A stretch of DNA of 64,000 nt from an uncultured Gilliamella sp. Its GTDB lineage: Bacteria > Pseudomonadota > Gammaproteobacteria > Enterobacterales > Orbaceae. The stretch's first letter is position 1, and each line of letters starts with the position of its first letter. The notes beneath the pieces were generated by a model that was given only the letters and a program-made list of their open reading frames with translations, searched no databases and was not told the origin of the DNA. Made by a program: the position numbers and the translations under genes. Shown piece after piece: positions 1 to 8,177 of this stretch. The stretch lies in NCBI GenBank assembly GCA_946482005.1, contig CAMLPV010000008.1:55806-119805 (forward strand), given 5' to 3'.

Positions 1-532
1 TGCCAATAATTATGCAATAAATGAGAAACGTAAGGAAAAGTATTTTTATTCAGATCCCATTTTTAAAAATCAATATGTTATCGCTGTAGCTAAAAACAAT
101 AATAACATCAATAGTTTTCATGATCTAAATGGAATGTCAACAGAGGTAACACCAGGACTAAATTATGCCACTGCTTTAGAAACTTATAATCAGCAAAACG
201 CTAATAATCCTGTAAAAATCGTTTACAGTGAAGCCGACTTATTACCTGTTTTACAGCATGTTGAAAGTGGCCAATATGATTTTCAATTAATTGATAAAGT
301 GATGCTTTCTCAATTTATTAGTGAACATCATCTTAATCTTAAAATAATTGAACTCAGTAAAGAAGATGAAGATCGCATTGCTTCACCATTTAGTTATCTT
401 TTAATTAGTAAAAGTGGGAAAGGTGAACAATTGACTCAGGATATTAATGACGGTATTCAAAAAATTATTAGCAGTGGTGAACTTTCACAAATTAGTCAAC
501 GTTATTTTGGTGCAGATTATTCACCTAACTAA
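1..532 (+). CDS. Periplasmic amino-acid-type solute-binding protein, C-terminal part
   Basis: The reading frame is open from base 2 to the stop at 530-532, so the gene begins upstream of the window and the ORF-track start at 134 is internal. The visible residues resemble the C-terminal lobe of family 3 solute-binding proteins, which capture amino acids such as cystine for ABC importers. Supporting segments are 'YSDPIFKNQYVIAV', 'DLNGMSTEV', 'YDFQLIDKVM' and the terminal 'RYFGADYS'. Signal peptide and N-terminal lobe are off-window, so the ligand cannot be named. The next gene is convergent. Confidence 0.8.
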   Translation, partial: ANNYAINEKRKEKYFYSDPIFKNQYVIAVAKNNNNINSFHDLNGMSTEVTPGLNYATALETYNQQNANNPVKIVYSEADLLPVLQHVESGQYDFQLIDKVMLSQFISEHHLNLKIIELSKEDEDRIASPFSYLLISKSGKGEQLTQDINDGIQKIISSGELSQISQRYFGADYSPN

Positions 533-549
533 TTAATATTATATAAGTA

Positions 550-1017
550 TTATTTATCTAACAAAGGTAAATAAACATCCGTTATCATCTGTTCAGATTT
601 TACAGTTGGATCGACATTAACATAATGAAAAATTGGGGGAAAATCTCCCAAGTTTTCTCCACTGTTTGGTAACCATTTTTCAAGTAAATAAATAATTGCT
701 TGATTATGATATCTCGAACCTATATCTCTGGCTTTGGCACAGCGAAATTGTGGAATCGTTTTATTTATCACTCCATAAATGTTTTTAGTAATAAGTTCAT
801 CAACAGAGATACCGAAATCAACATGATGTTTTTCAGGTGGCGTAGTGTTAGGGTTAGTATAATGAATGCCGTAGTTTCTATATTTATCATCTAAAAGTTG
901 ATTTTCTTGTCACCATTTTATGAGTTTGTTTACTGATTCATGTTCTAACTCGGGCGCGTCATAATGTTCAATAAGGGCTAAATACGTCATTGGGAATAGA
1001 ACGATTTCGACCTTCAT
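550..1017 (-). pseudogene. GyrI-like (AraC effector-binding type) domain protein, interrupted by a TGA stop
   Basis: Translated on the minus strand from ATG at 1017, this gives about 155 residues in one frame, the length of a stand-alone GyrI-like small-molecule-binding domain: 'MKVEIVLFPMTYLALIEHYD' at the start, 'PFHYVN'-like 'FPPIFHYVNVDP' and 'ITDVYLPL' at the end. A single TGA at 910-912 follows 'NKLIKW'. The ORF track shows only the 73-residue piece after the break. A good ribosome binding site (GGAGGG) precedes the ATG. There is no DNA-binding domain, so the intact form would be a SbmC/GyrI-type protein. I call it a pseudogene; a sequencing error is the alternative. Confidence 0.65.
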
Positions 1018-1097
1018 ATAACCCTCCACAATTTATCAATGGTAATCATCTTTTTGAATCTTAACACTTATTGTGTGTATAAAAAATCCAATTTTAC

Positions 1098-1126
1098 TTG
1101 ACAATATATCCGCTTAAAATGATAAT
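1098..1126 (+). promoter_or_regulatory. Sigma-70-type promoter of the RNA-repair operon
   Basis: TTGACA at 1098-1103, a 17-base spacer, then GATAAT at 1121-1126. This is the closest match to consensus that I noticed in the window. The expected start near 1133 gives a leader of roughly 190 nt before the RNA ligase gene. Confidence 0.75.
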
Positions 1127-1132
1127 GGCGCC

Positions 1133-1319
1133 GTTTTTTTAGTCTAATATTTAATTTTTTTATGAGGTGGCAAAATGCCTGTATTCAATACTTTATCTTA
1201 ATGCCGACATGGTATCTTCTATTATATTGTCTTTTAGCTTTTTCTAAAGCACCTACGTTGCAGTTCAATCTATAGATCTTCGCCTTGTCGGTTTTCCCTA
1301 ATTTTTCGGAGAAAACAAA
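1133..1319 (+). ncRNA. Long structured 5' leader of the RNA ligase operon
   Basis: This stretch has no convincing ORF but can pair with itself. CCGACAtGG (1204-1212) pairs with CCtTGTCGG (1283-1291) in a helix with one mismatch that encloses about 70 nt. Inside it GCTTT-TTCT-AAAGC (1237-1250) forms a small hairpin. Upstream, GGCA-AAA-TGCC (about 1169-1179) can form another. A stem closing both ends of a ~90-nt RNA recalls Y RNA/YrlA-type RNAs, which sit beside some bacterial RNA-repair genes, but no family is recognised and there is no Ro60 gene here. It could equally be only an mRNA leader. Confidence 0.4.
1291..1316 (+). promoter_or_regulatory. Hairpin that masks the RNA ligase ribosome binding site
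   Basis: GTTTTC (1291-1296) pairs with GAAAAC (1311-1316) and CC (1297-1298) with GG (1308-1309), with A1310 bulged. The 3' arm contains the Shine-Dalgarno sequence GGAG (1308-1311), 8 nt before the ATG at 1320. The hairpin shares base 1291 with the long leader helix, so the two may compete. Folding energy was not computed. Confidence 0.45.
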
Positions 1320-2183
1320 ATGACAATGGAAACTTATATTCAAAACTTAGAATTAATTAAATACCCACGTACTCCACATTTGGAAAGTTCGCGCTTGCAA
1401 TTGGGTGATAGTGAGCATGGCCAGCTACCCTATAATCAATTAATAGGGCAATATATTGTGGTTGAAGAAAAACTTGATGGCGCTAACTGTGCAATCAGCT
1501 TTTCAGAGAGTGGTGAGCTATTATTACAATCACGCGGTCATTACTTAATAGGGGGCAGTCGAGAACGTCAGTTTAATCTATTTAAACATTGGGCAACCGT
1601 CCATGAAAGCTGGTTAATTGAACGTTTAGAAGATCGCTATATTATGTATGGTGAATGGTTACATAAAAAACACTCTATTTTTTATGATGCATTACCACAC
1701 TATTTTTGTGAATTTGATATTTGGGATAGACATAATAACTGTTTTTTATCAACCCAAAAACGTCATCAATTATTGGCTAATGGTCCTATTTTATCTGTTC
1801 CCGTATTGTATTCGGGAATCGCACCGAAAAGATTGGGTGACTTATTAGCATTAGTTAAATATTCTTTAGCTAAAACAAAAGATTGGAAAAGTTGTTTTGA
1901 GAAAATTGTTGCTCAAGAAAAAATTGATTTGAATAGGGCTTGGCAACAGTGTGATAACTCGGATTTGATGGAAGGTTTATATTTGAAAATTGAATCAGAG
2001 TATACCACAACGGGACGTTTAAAATGGGTAAGACAAGATTTTGTTCAATCTATTTTAGATGCGGGTCAACACCATTTACAGCAACCGTTTATTCCTAATC
2101 AATTAGCTAAAAATGCCGAGCTTTATACGCCACAAATAACGATAAATTGGAATGATGGCATAATATTTGGAGGTGATTTATGA
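1320..2183 (+). CDS. RNA ligase, nucleotidyltransferase family (Rnl2-like)
   Basis: A predicted ATP-dependent RNA ligase that seals 3'-OH/5'-phosphate RNA ends through an enzyme-AMP intermediate. The 287-residue protein has nucleotidyltransferase motif I 'EEKLDGANCAIS' (KxDGxN; the lysine near residue 51 would be adenylylated), a motif IV-like 'MEGLYLKIE' and a motif V-like 'GRLKWVR'. There is no N-terminal DNA-binding domain, which argues against a DNA ligase. ATG at 1320 follows GGAG; a second ATG two codons later is possible. Its stop overlaps the start of the HD/kinase gene by 4 nt, so the two are translationally coupled and probably form one end-healing and sealing system. The natural substrate is unknown; broken tRNA or other stress-cleaved RNA is an inference. 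Confidence 0.85.
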   Translation: MTMETYIQNLELIKYPRTPHLESSRLQLGDSEHGQLPYNQLIGQYIVVEEKLDGANCAISFSESGELLLQSRGHYLIGGSRERQFNLFKHWATVHESWLIERLEDRYIMYGEWLHKKHSIFYDALPHYFCEFDIWDRHNNCFLSTQKRHQLLANGPILSVPVLYSGIAPKRLGDLLALVKYSLAKTKDWKSCFEKIVAQEKIDLNRAWQQCDNSDLMEGLYLKIESEYTTTGRLKWVRQDFVQSILDAGQHHLQQPFIPNQLAKNAELYTPQITINWNDGIIFGGDL

Positions 2184-3319
2184 GTTATTCGCAGTTACAA
2201 CAAGAGATCGCCGACAGTATCAACAAAGATAACTTTGACCAGTGGTTGGAATGTATACCTGCGTTGAATAAATTGATGACGACACCACAAGATCCTACTT
2301 ATCATGGTGAGGGAAATGTCTGGATTCATACTCAAATGGTATTAAGATCCTTAATAGGTGAAGATGAGTTTGCAAAATCTTCCGATGATGAAAAGTTTGT
2401 GTTATTTATGACTGCTTTGTTACATGATATTGCCAAACCAGAAACGACCATCGTTGATGAGTTAAGTGGTCGAATTTCACAACCAAGACATTCCCAAAAA
2501 GGGGCGATTAGTAGTCGAATACTATTATGGCGATTGGGCATTGATTTTGAGTTAAGAGAAAAGATTTGTCGGATAATTGATGTGCATCAGGTTCCATTTT
2601 ATGCATTAAGTGATGATAGTCATAATAAATCACCGCAATGGTTAATTCATCGGCTTTCATGGGAATTACCTGTCTGGATGTTATGCATGCAAGCTAAAGC
2701 CGATATACTCGGTCGTATCAGTGCTGATAAAGCTCGAATGGTTGATGAAGTTGAACTCTTTAAACAATTAGCTTTGGAAGAAGGGTGTTTATATCAATCT
2801 CGGCAATTTATAGATGATTACACCAGAGTACACTATTTTCGAGGAGGCAATGTTTTGCCTGATTATGCTTTATATCCTCAGAAAGGACCTAAAGTCATAT
2901 TATTGTCGGGTTTACCTGCATCAGGTAAAAATAGTTGGATAAGTAAACATTATCCGCAATTACCGGTTGCCTCATATGATGACGCAAGGAGTGAACTGAA
3001 ATTAAAGCATGGTCAAAATGAAGGATTAGTGATCCAATTTGTATTAGCTAAAGTGAAACAATATTTAAGAGACAATCAACCATTCATCTGGAATGCTACT
3101 CATTTATCACGAGATATGCGCCAAAAAGCATTGGATTTGCTTTATGCTTATCATGCAGAGGTTGAAATTGTTTATCTTGAGCAGCCAGAAAAAACATTAT
3201 ATCAACGCAATTCAAGCCGAGATACTAGCTTACCGAATAAGAAAATTACACAAATGCTTTCTAAATGGCAAGTGCCATTACCGACCGAGGCGCATAAAGT
3301 GACATATTTAGTAAATTAA
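2180..3319 (+). CDS. HD-domain and P-loop polynucleotide kinase-like protein
   Basis: A predicted two-domain RNA end-healing enzyme and partner of the upstream ligase. The N-terminal half (about residues 40-180) has an HD phosphohydrolase pattern: 'HTQMVLRSL', 'ALLHDIAKPETT', 'RHSQKGA', 'IDVHQVP'. The C-terminal half (about residues 230-379) is an AAA_33-type kinase fold starting 'VILLSGLPASGKNSW', followed by 'YDDAR' and 'WNATHLSRDMR', a layout found in polynucleotide 5'-kinases. The P-loop ends GKN instead of the usual GKS/T. By family logic the kinase would phosphorylate 5'-OH ends and the HD part would process 2',3'-cyclic phosphate or 3'-phosphate ends; that split is inference. ATG at 2180 overlaps the ligase stop (ATGA). 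Confidence 0.8.
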   Translation: MSYSQLQQEIADSINKDNFDQWLECIPALNKLMTTPQDPTYHGEGNVWIHTQMVLRSLIGEDEFAKSSDDEKFVLFMTALLHDIAKPETTIVDELSGRISQPRHSQKGAISSRILLWRLGIDFELREKICRIIDVHQVPFYALSDDSHNKSPQWLIHRLSWELPVWMLCMQAKADILGRISADKARMVDEVELFKQLALEEGCLYQSRQFIDDYTRVHYFRGGNVLPDYALYPQKGPKVILLSGLPASGKNSWISKHYPQLPVASYDDARSELKLKHGQNEGLVIQFVLAKVKQYLRDNQPFIWNATHLSRDMRQKALDLLYAYHAEVEIVYLEQPEKTLYQRNSSRDTSLPNKKITQMLSKWQVPLPTEAHKVTYLVN

Positions 3320-3339
3320 TGATATTTAATATGAGTTAT

Positions 3340-3366
3340 GATGGGCTTTTTTAAAGCCCATCTTTA
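3340..3366 (+). terminator. Rho-independent terminator of the RNA-repair operon
   Basis: GATGGGCTTT (3340-3349), a 3-nt loop and AAAGCCCATC (3353-3362), then a short T-rich tail. It lies 20 nt after the HD/kinase stop and between convergent genes. Confidence 0.75.
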
Positions 3367-3377
3367 TGTTCTATTAA

Positions 3378-4781
3378 CTATTTTTTAATGCCATTGTCTT
3401 TGATGACTTGCTGATACCAATAAAAACTATCTTTTTTTATTCGATTAAGGGTTTTTAAGTCATGGTCATCACGATCAACATAAACAAAGCCATAACGCTT
3501 TTTAAAACCTTGATGTGAGCTTAATAAATCAATGACTGACCATGGACAGAATCCAAATAGTTCAACACCATCTTCAATTGCATCATGACAAGCTGAAATA
3601 TGGGATTTGATATAATCGATTCGATAATCATCATGTACTTTATTGTCAGCAGTTAATGTATCGGGAGTACCTAAGCCATTTTCAGTAATAATTAATGGTA
3701 AACGATATTGGCGATAATATTCATTTAGTACAAGGCGTAATCCCATAGGGTCAATTTGCGCACCATAAGTTGAAGCAACTAAATTTGGATTTTTCTCGAT
3801 TTTGAAGTAACCGTAAAGGTCAAAATCGATATCTTTTTCTTTGGTACCAAATGGGTGTGCATCGTCCTCTGGTAAATAACTGGCAACCAAAGTTCGATAA
3901 TAATTTACAGCAATAAAATCAGGTTTTGCTTGTTTTAATATTTCAGCATCTTCAGGATGGGTATTAGGATAGATTCCGCAGCGAGTTAGGTAGCTTTTAT
4001 AATAGTTAGGATAATCACCAAAACAGTACATTTCCAGCGCGTAATTCGTTTTGAAATTATCGTTCATTTTCGCTGCCCATACATCCATTGGTTTGTTACT
4101 TGCAGGATAGGTCATCGTGGATGAAACTGCAGGCCCAACTTTACTGTCGGAAATTAAAGCATGACAATCGTTGGTTGCCATTGCATGGGCAACAAACATA
4201 TGATAATCCATTTGTGCACGAACTTTTTCAATATCCTCAGGTGCAACTTGATACATATTCATTCTTTCATTGACACGAATCATCAGATTTTGTTCATTAT
4301 TAATCTGCCAATGTTTTACCCGATCGCCAAATGCTTTATAACAGACTTGAGCATAACGTCTGAATGCATCAACACAGCGACGATCTTGCCAACCATTATA
4401 TTTATCAACTAAGGCGAATGGTAAGTCAAAATGATAAAGAGTGATAAATGGAATGATATCGTTCTTGATTAATTCATTGATGACTCTGTTGTAGAAATCA
4501 ATGCCAGCTTGATTTATTTCACCATCACCATCGGGAATAATACGAGCCCATGATATAGAAAAGCGATAAGTTTTTAGTCCTAACTCTTTAAATAACGCAA
4601 TATCACTTTCAACATGATGATAAAAATCACTGGCGACTTTACTGTCGGCTTGTATAGCAGAGCGTTGAAATGAATTATAATCGGCAACAGTCATTCCTTT
4701 GCCATCTGCATCCCATCCCCCTTCTATTTGAAAAGCAGACGATGATGCTCCCCACCAAAAATCCTTAGCAAAAGCTTTCAT
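3378..4781 (-). CDS. bglA: 6-phospho-beta-glucosidase, glycoside hydrolase family 1
   Basis: Cytoplasmic enzyme that hydrolyses phosphorylated beta-glucosides delivered by the PTS to glucose 6-phosphate and the aglycone or sugar. The 467-residue protein begins 'FAKDFWWGASSSAFQIEGGW', the GH1 N-terminal signature. The catalytic pair is visible: acid/base glutamate in 'INNEQN' (near residue 163) and nucleophile in 'LIITENGLG' (near residue 368). The late 'FKKRYGFVYVD' segment is the phosphate-binding loop type of 6-phospho-glycosidases. It lies 10 nt downstream of the PTS gene on the same strand, so the pair is an operon. The exact subfamily (BglA, AscB or another) cannot be fixed from sequence alone. 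Confidence 0.92.
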   Translation of the reverse strand: MKAFAKDFWWGASSSAFQIEGGWDADGKGMTVADYNSFQRSAIQADSKVASDFYHHVESDIALFKELGLKTYRFSISWARIIPDGDGEINQAGIDFYNRVINELIKNDIIPFITLYHFDLPFALVDKYNGWQDRRCVDAFRRYAQVCYKAFGDRVKHWQINNEQNLMIRVNERMNMYQVAPEDIEKVRAQMDYHMFVAHAMATNDCHALISDSKVGPAVSSTMTYPASNKPMDVWAAKMNDNFKTNYALEMYCFGDYPNYYKSYLTRCGIYPNTHPEDAEILKQAKPDFIAVNYYRTLVASYLPEDDAHPFGTKEKDIDFDLYGYFKIEKNPNLVASTYGAQIDPMGLRLVLNEYYRQYRLPLIITENGLGTPDTLTADNKVHDDYRIDYIKSHISACHDAIEDGVELFGFCPWSVIDLLSSHQGFKKRYGFVYVDRDDHDLKTLNRIKKDSFYWYQQVIKDNGIKK

Positions 4782-4791
4782 ATCTAAACCT

Positions 4792-6648
4792 CTAAACGTG
4801 AATAACTAATAAATTGTCCGTAACACTCACTTGAGTTTGTTGACAATATTCTATATTTTTATATTGTTCGGAATTAACCACAATAATTGATGTGGTTAAA
4901 TCAAATTGTTGTTGTATTTTATCAATATCAAATGAAACTAATTTGGTACCTTTAGTAATATGTTGACCAGCATGGACATAAGATTGGAAGTATTGACCTT
5001 GTAGATTAACTGTATCAATACCGATATGAATTAACAGTTCAATACCATTATCTAATTTTAGCCCCATTGCATGTAAAGTAGGGTAGAGTGCCGTAACGGT
5101 ACAATCTTCAGGGGCAACGATTTCACCCACTTTAGGATAAACTGCGATTCCTTTTCCCATTGCACCTGAGGCGAATGCTTCATCTTTGACTTGATCTAAA
5201 GCAATCACCTCACCAGCAACCGGCGACAAAATAGCAGTATCTGAAGTTAATTGTGTACTGGACGTTGTTGGCATTGTTTTTGGCGCTTCTTCATTTGGTA
5301 TATCATTAAATCCAACAATCATCGTCATAATGCATGAACCAAAAAAGGCAAAACCTATGCCAATTAAATAACATAAGAATGCTTTTGTACCTGCTTCTGT
5401 GTACACCGGTATTGTTAATACTCCTTGGTTAGCAAATGCGTTACCATAGGAACCTCCCCAACCCATTAAGCCCCCTGCGATTGCGCCACAAATGACGGCG
5501 CAGATCATCGGCCTTTTTAATCTTAAATTGGCACCATAAATTGCTGGCTCAGTAATGCCAAACAGGGCTGTGACCGTTGCCGATGCTGCGACTGTTTTAA
5601 GATTTTTATTTTTGGTTTTGAAAAATACGCCAAACGCTGCACCAGCTTGGGCAAAATTAGCCGCACCAGCAAATGCCAAAAGATTTTGTCTGCCTGTTTG
5701 CGCTACATCATTGATGCCAATTGGCACAATTGCGCGGTGAGCACCAAATATAACTAAAATACACCATACACCACCAATAAAAGCACCTAATAAGATAGGA
5801 CTGACTCCCATGATAAAGTAATAGACCCAGTTTATAAATTCGCCGATATAGATACCAATTGGCCCGAAAATAAATAATGTGGCGGGGATCATGATGAGTA
5901 GTGAAAATGTAGGCACCATGATAATTTTTAATACTTCAGGAATGATTTTTTCTAAAAATCTTTGTATATAACTTAAAATAAAAACGGCAATAATGATGGG
6001 AATAACACTTGATGTATAATTGGCTTTGGTCAATTCAATCGCAAAAAAGGTGACTTCACTTTTACTTGTCATTAAACTCACAACGGAGGGATAACATAAA
6101 GTTGCACCAATAATCATTGAGATAAATTCATGTGCTTTAAATACTTTGGCTGCGGTATAGCCTAAAATGATAGGCATAAAGTAAAACACCGCATCCGATG
6201 CGGCATATAAAATAATATAAGTATTATAATTTTTAATATCCGTTGAGTAGTATTTACCAATTATAAACGCAATTGCTAAGATCCCTTTTAGCATACCGGA
6301 TGCGGCTATCGCTGGAATAATCGGGGTAAAAATAGCAGCAAAATTATTGAGTATTTTAATGCCTATTGAAACTTTTGGTTGTTCTTGTTTTATTGAGTTT
6401 ATTTCACCAATAAGTGGTAAAAGTGCGTCATAAATTTTTGTGACTTTATTACCCAATACTACCTGATATTGCCCACTGCTTTCTACAACAGAAATGACCC
6501 CCTCAGTTTGTAATAATTTTTCACGATTAGCTTTGTTATTATCTTTTAGTTGGAACCGTAATCGAGTAAAGCAATGGTTTACACTGATAATATTTTGCTT
6601 ATTTCCGACCAATTGTAATATTTGCTGTGCAATTTTCTCATAGTCCAT
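4792..6648 (-). CDS. bglF: PTS beta-glucoside-specific enzyme IIBCA
   Basis: Inner-membrane sugar permease-kinase that imports and phosphorylates beta-glucosides. Domain order is EIIB (residues 1-85, phosphorylated cysteine in 'VNHCFTRLRFQ'), EIIC (about 100-450, roughly ten hydrophobic segments, 'GAHRAIVPIG', 'GITEPAIYG'), then EIIA (about 475-618, 'LLIHIGIDTVNL' with the active histidine). About 618 residues, a normal length. I take the ATG at 6648 as start because GGAG lies 7 nt upstream; the ATG at 6660 overlaps that same site. No BglG/LicT antiterminator gene lies nearby, although the leader looks like an attenuator. Confidence 0.93.
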   Translation of the reverse strand: MDYEKIAQQILQLVGNKQNIISVNHCFTRLRFQLKDNNKANREKLLQTEGVISVVESSGQYQVVLGNKVTKIYDALLPLIGEINSIKQEQPKVSIGIKILNNFAAIFTPIIPAIAASGMLKGILAIAFIIGKYYSTDIKNYNTYIILYAASDAVFYFMPIILGYTAAKVFKAHEFISMIIGATLCYPSVVSLMTSKSEVTFFAIELTKANYTSSVIPIIIAVFILSYIQRFLEKIIPEVLKIIMVPTFSLLIMIPATLFIFGPIGIYIGEFINWVYYFIMGVSPILLGAFIGGVWCILVIFGAHRAIVPIGINDVAQTGRQNLLAFAGAANFAQAGAAFGVFFKTKNKNLKTVAASATVTALFGITEPAIYGANLRLKRPMICAVICGAIAGGLMGWGGSYGNAFANQGVLTIPVYTEAGTKAFLCYLIGIGFAFFGSCIMTMIVGFNDIPNEEAPKTMPTTSSTQLTSDTAILSPVAGEVIALDQVKDEAFASGAMGKGIAVYPKVGEIVAPEDCTVTALYPTLHAMGLKLDNGIELLIHIGIDTVNLQGQYFQSYVHAGQHITKGTKLVSFDIDKIQQQFDLTTSIIVVNSEQYKNIEYCQQTQVSVTDNLLVIHV

Positions 6649-6686
6649 TATTTTCTCCATTACGTTAACAGTGGTTAATTTTCGGT

Positions 6687-6755
6687 AAAAAAAAGATCAA
6701 ACATACTAGAGTTGTTGTTAATACTAAAACAACAATACATCATGTATATTTGATC
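6687..6755 (-). promoter_or_regulatory. Attenuator-like inverted repeat in the bglF leader
   Basis: On the minus strand GATCAAATATAC (6755-6744) pairs with GTATGTTTGATC (6706-6695) with one G-T pair, and is followed at once by eight T. Nested inside are AACAACAA and TTGTTGTT (6728-6735 and 6712-6719) around an 8-nt loop. This is terminator architecture between the likely promoter and the gene. The 12-bp arm is also followed by T8 on the plus strand after 4 nt, so it may stop transcription both ways. I see no clear RAT antiterminator sequence. Confidence 0.5.
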
Positions 6756-6913
6756 GTATTTTTTTTGTGATAACACTTTTTTTACCATTGGGTTAACTTT
6801 TCTCAAGCTAACACAGTTTAAAAAGTTAAACAAGATTGATTTGAATTGTTGCTAAATATTTTATTTAGATATATTTTTAACCTTAAGGATTGTAAGGATT
6901 AAAATTATAATTA
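6756..6913. promoter_or_regulatory. Divergent intergenic region between bglF and the MFS gene
   Basis: Beyond the attenuator this AT-rich stretch holds TGTGATAACACT near 6766-6777, a partial CRP-like or small-regulator palindrome, and two GTTAAC/GGTTAA motifs. It probably carries both promoters, but I cannot place -35/-10 boxes with confidence. An AAGGA-like ribosome binding site sits about 16 nt before the MFS start. Confidence 0.3.
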
Positions 6914-8074
6914 ATGAAAACAGCGAAAAAAAAATCGTATTTATTACTTTGTATTGTGTTTTTCTTTTGGTATGCACAATACGTTTATATCCCTTATCAA
7001 ACACCTTATCTTGCAGCCATAAATCTTTCAACTAATTTTATTGGTATGGTTGTGAGTGCTTATGGTATTTCACAATTACTGTTACGTTTACCTGTTGGTT
7101 TAATTGCCAATGTGAAAGAAAAGCATAAAGTATTTATAGTGTTGGGATCTTTTTTAGCTGGTTTCGCATCTGTTATTCGCATAATCCAACCTGATGGATG
7201 GGGATTTTTTATTGGTAATATTATTTCGGGTATTGCGAGTTCAACATGGATCTCATTTATGGTGTTATTTTTAGGTTTTTATCCTAAATCCAAAAAAAGT
7301 TATGCAACAAGTCTTATTATTATGGTAAATAATATAGGCGTATTTTTAGCATTTTTATCCAGTACGTTACTCTTTGAATCTTTTGGAATGAGTTTTATTT
7401 GTCTTTTAAGTTGCTTAAGTGGATTTATCGCTTTTATTTTGGCGATTAGGCTTAAATATCCTGAAAGAATTCATCATCAGTTTAGCTTTCAAAACTTATT
7501 TAAGGTTTTTTTAGATCCCAAATTGCTTTCTTTTTCTCTGTTGGCCTTAATTCAGCAGGGCATACAAATGTCCACTACCATGTCTTTTACCAACCAAATA
7601 CTCAGTGAACTTGGTGCCAATTCTGCTTTAATTGGTCTATCTTCAATTGTATATATGCTGTCATCTGTATTGTTTGCAAAAGTTGGAGCAAGTAGCTGGA
7701 TAACCAAATTAAGCACCTCATCTTGGATCATCCTCTCTTTTCTTATGCTTGCCCTTTATTGTGTTTTAATACCACAATTATCATCAAGTTATCTCATATT
7801 ACTGTTGCAAATTATTCCAGGGATGGGGACTGGTATACTATTTTCACTATTAACTTTTGAAGCGATTTCAGATATTCCTTCTTATGCTCGTTCAACAGCG
7901 ATGGGTCTTTTTCAAGCTATTTATGCATTAGGTATGACAGTTTTTCCAATCATTGTCGGTTATGTTAGTCTGCTATATTCAATGACGACGGCATATTTTT
8001 GTTTAGCGATTATAGCGGTTTTGGGGGCAATTTTTTATTGCTTTTATTGCTCAAACAGAACAATAAAATCATAG
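6914..8074 (+). CDS. Major facilitator superfamily transporter
   Basis: A 386-residue inner-membrane carrier with about twelve hydrophobic segments starting at residue 9. The usual MFS loop after helix 2 is present in altered form ('LRLPVGLIANVKEKHKV', normally GxLaDrxGrr), and 'NIISGIASSTWISF' occupies the helix 4 position. It is transcribed away from the beta-glucoside operon from a shared intergenic region. The substrate is unknown; sugar or drug export are both possible. Nothing in the sequence ties it firmly to the PTS operon beyond position. Confidence 0.8.
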   Translation: MKTAKKKSYLLLCIVFFFWYAQYVYIPYQTPYLAAINLSTNFIGMVVSAYGISQLLLRLPVGLIANVKEKHKVFIVLGSFLAGFASVIRIIQPDGWGFFIGNIISGIASSTWISFMVLFLGFYPKSKKSYATSLIIMVNNIGVFLAFLSSTLLFESFGMSFICLLSCLSGFIAFILAIRLKYPERIHHQFSFQNLFKVFLDPKLLSFSLLALIQQGIQMSTTMSFTNQILSELGANSALIGLSSIVYMLSSVLFAKVGASSWITKLSTSSWIILSFLMLALYCVLIPQLSSSYLILLLQIIPGMGTGILFSLLTFEAISDIPSYARSTAMGLFQAIYALGMTVFPIIVGYVSLLYSMTTAYFCLAIIAVLGAIFYCFYCSNRTIKS

Positions 8075-8177
8075 TGATAATAAATATCTTTTAATAGCCA
8101 TATTATGTTTTTCAAAATGGAAAATTGAATGCTATGAATTAGTCAAATACTTAGCTCTAAACATAAAGAACATTCAA

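Noticed and set aside
700-894. 64-residue plus-strand ORF
   Set aside because: Antisense of the GyrI-like pseudogene; no ribosome site.
1261-1280. GTTCAATC in the ligase leader as a tRNA T-loop
   Set aside because: The flanking bases cannot form the 5-bp T stem, so there is no support for a tRNA-like module at this place.
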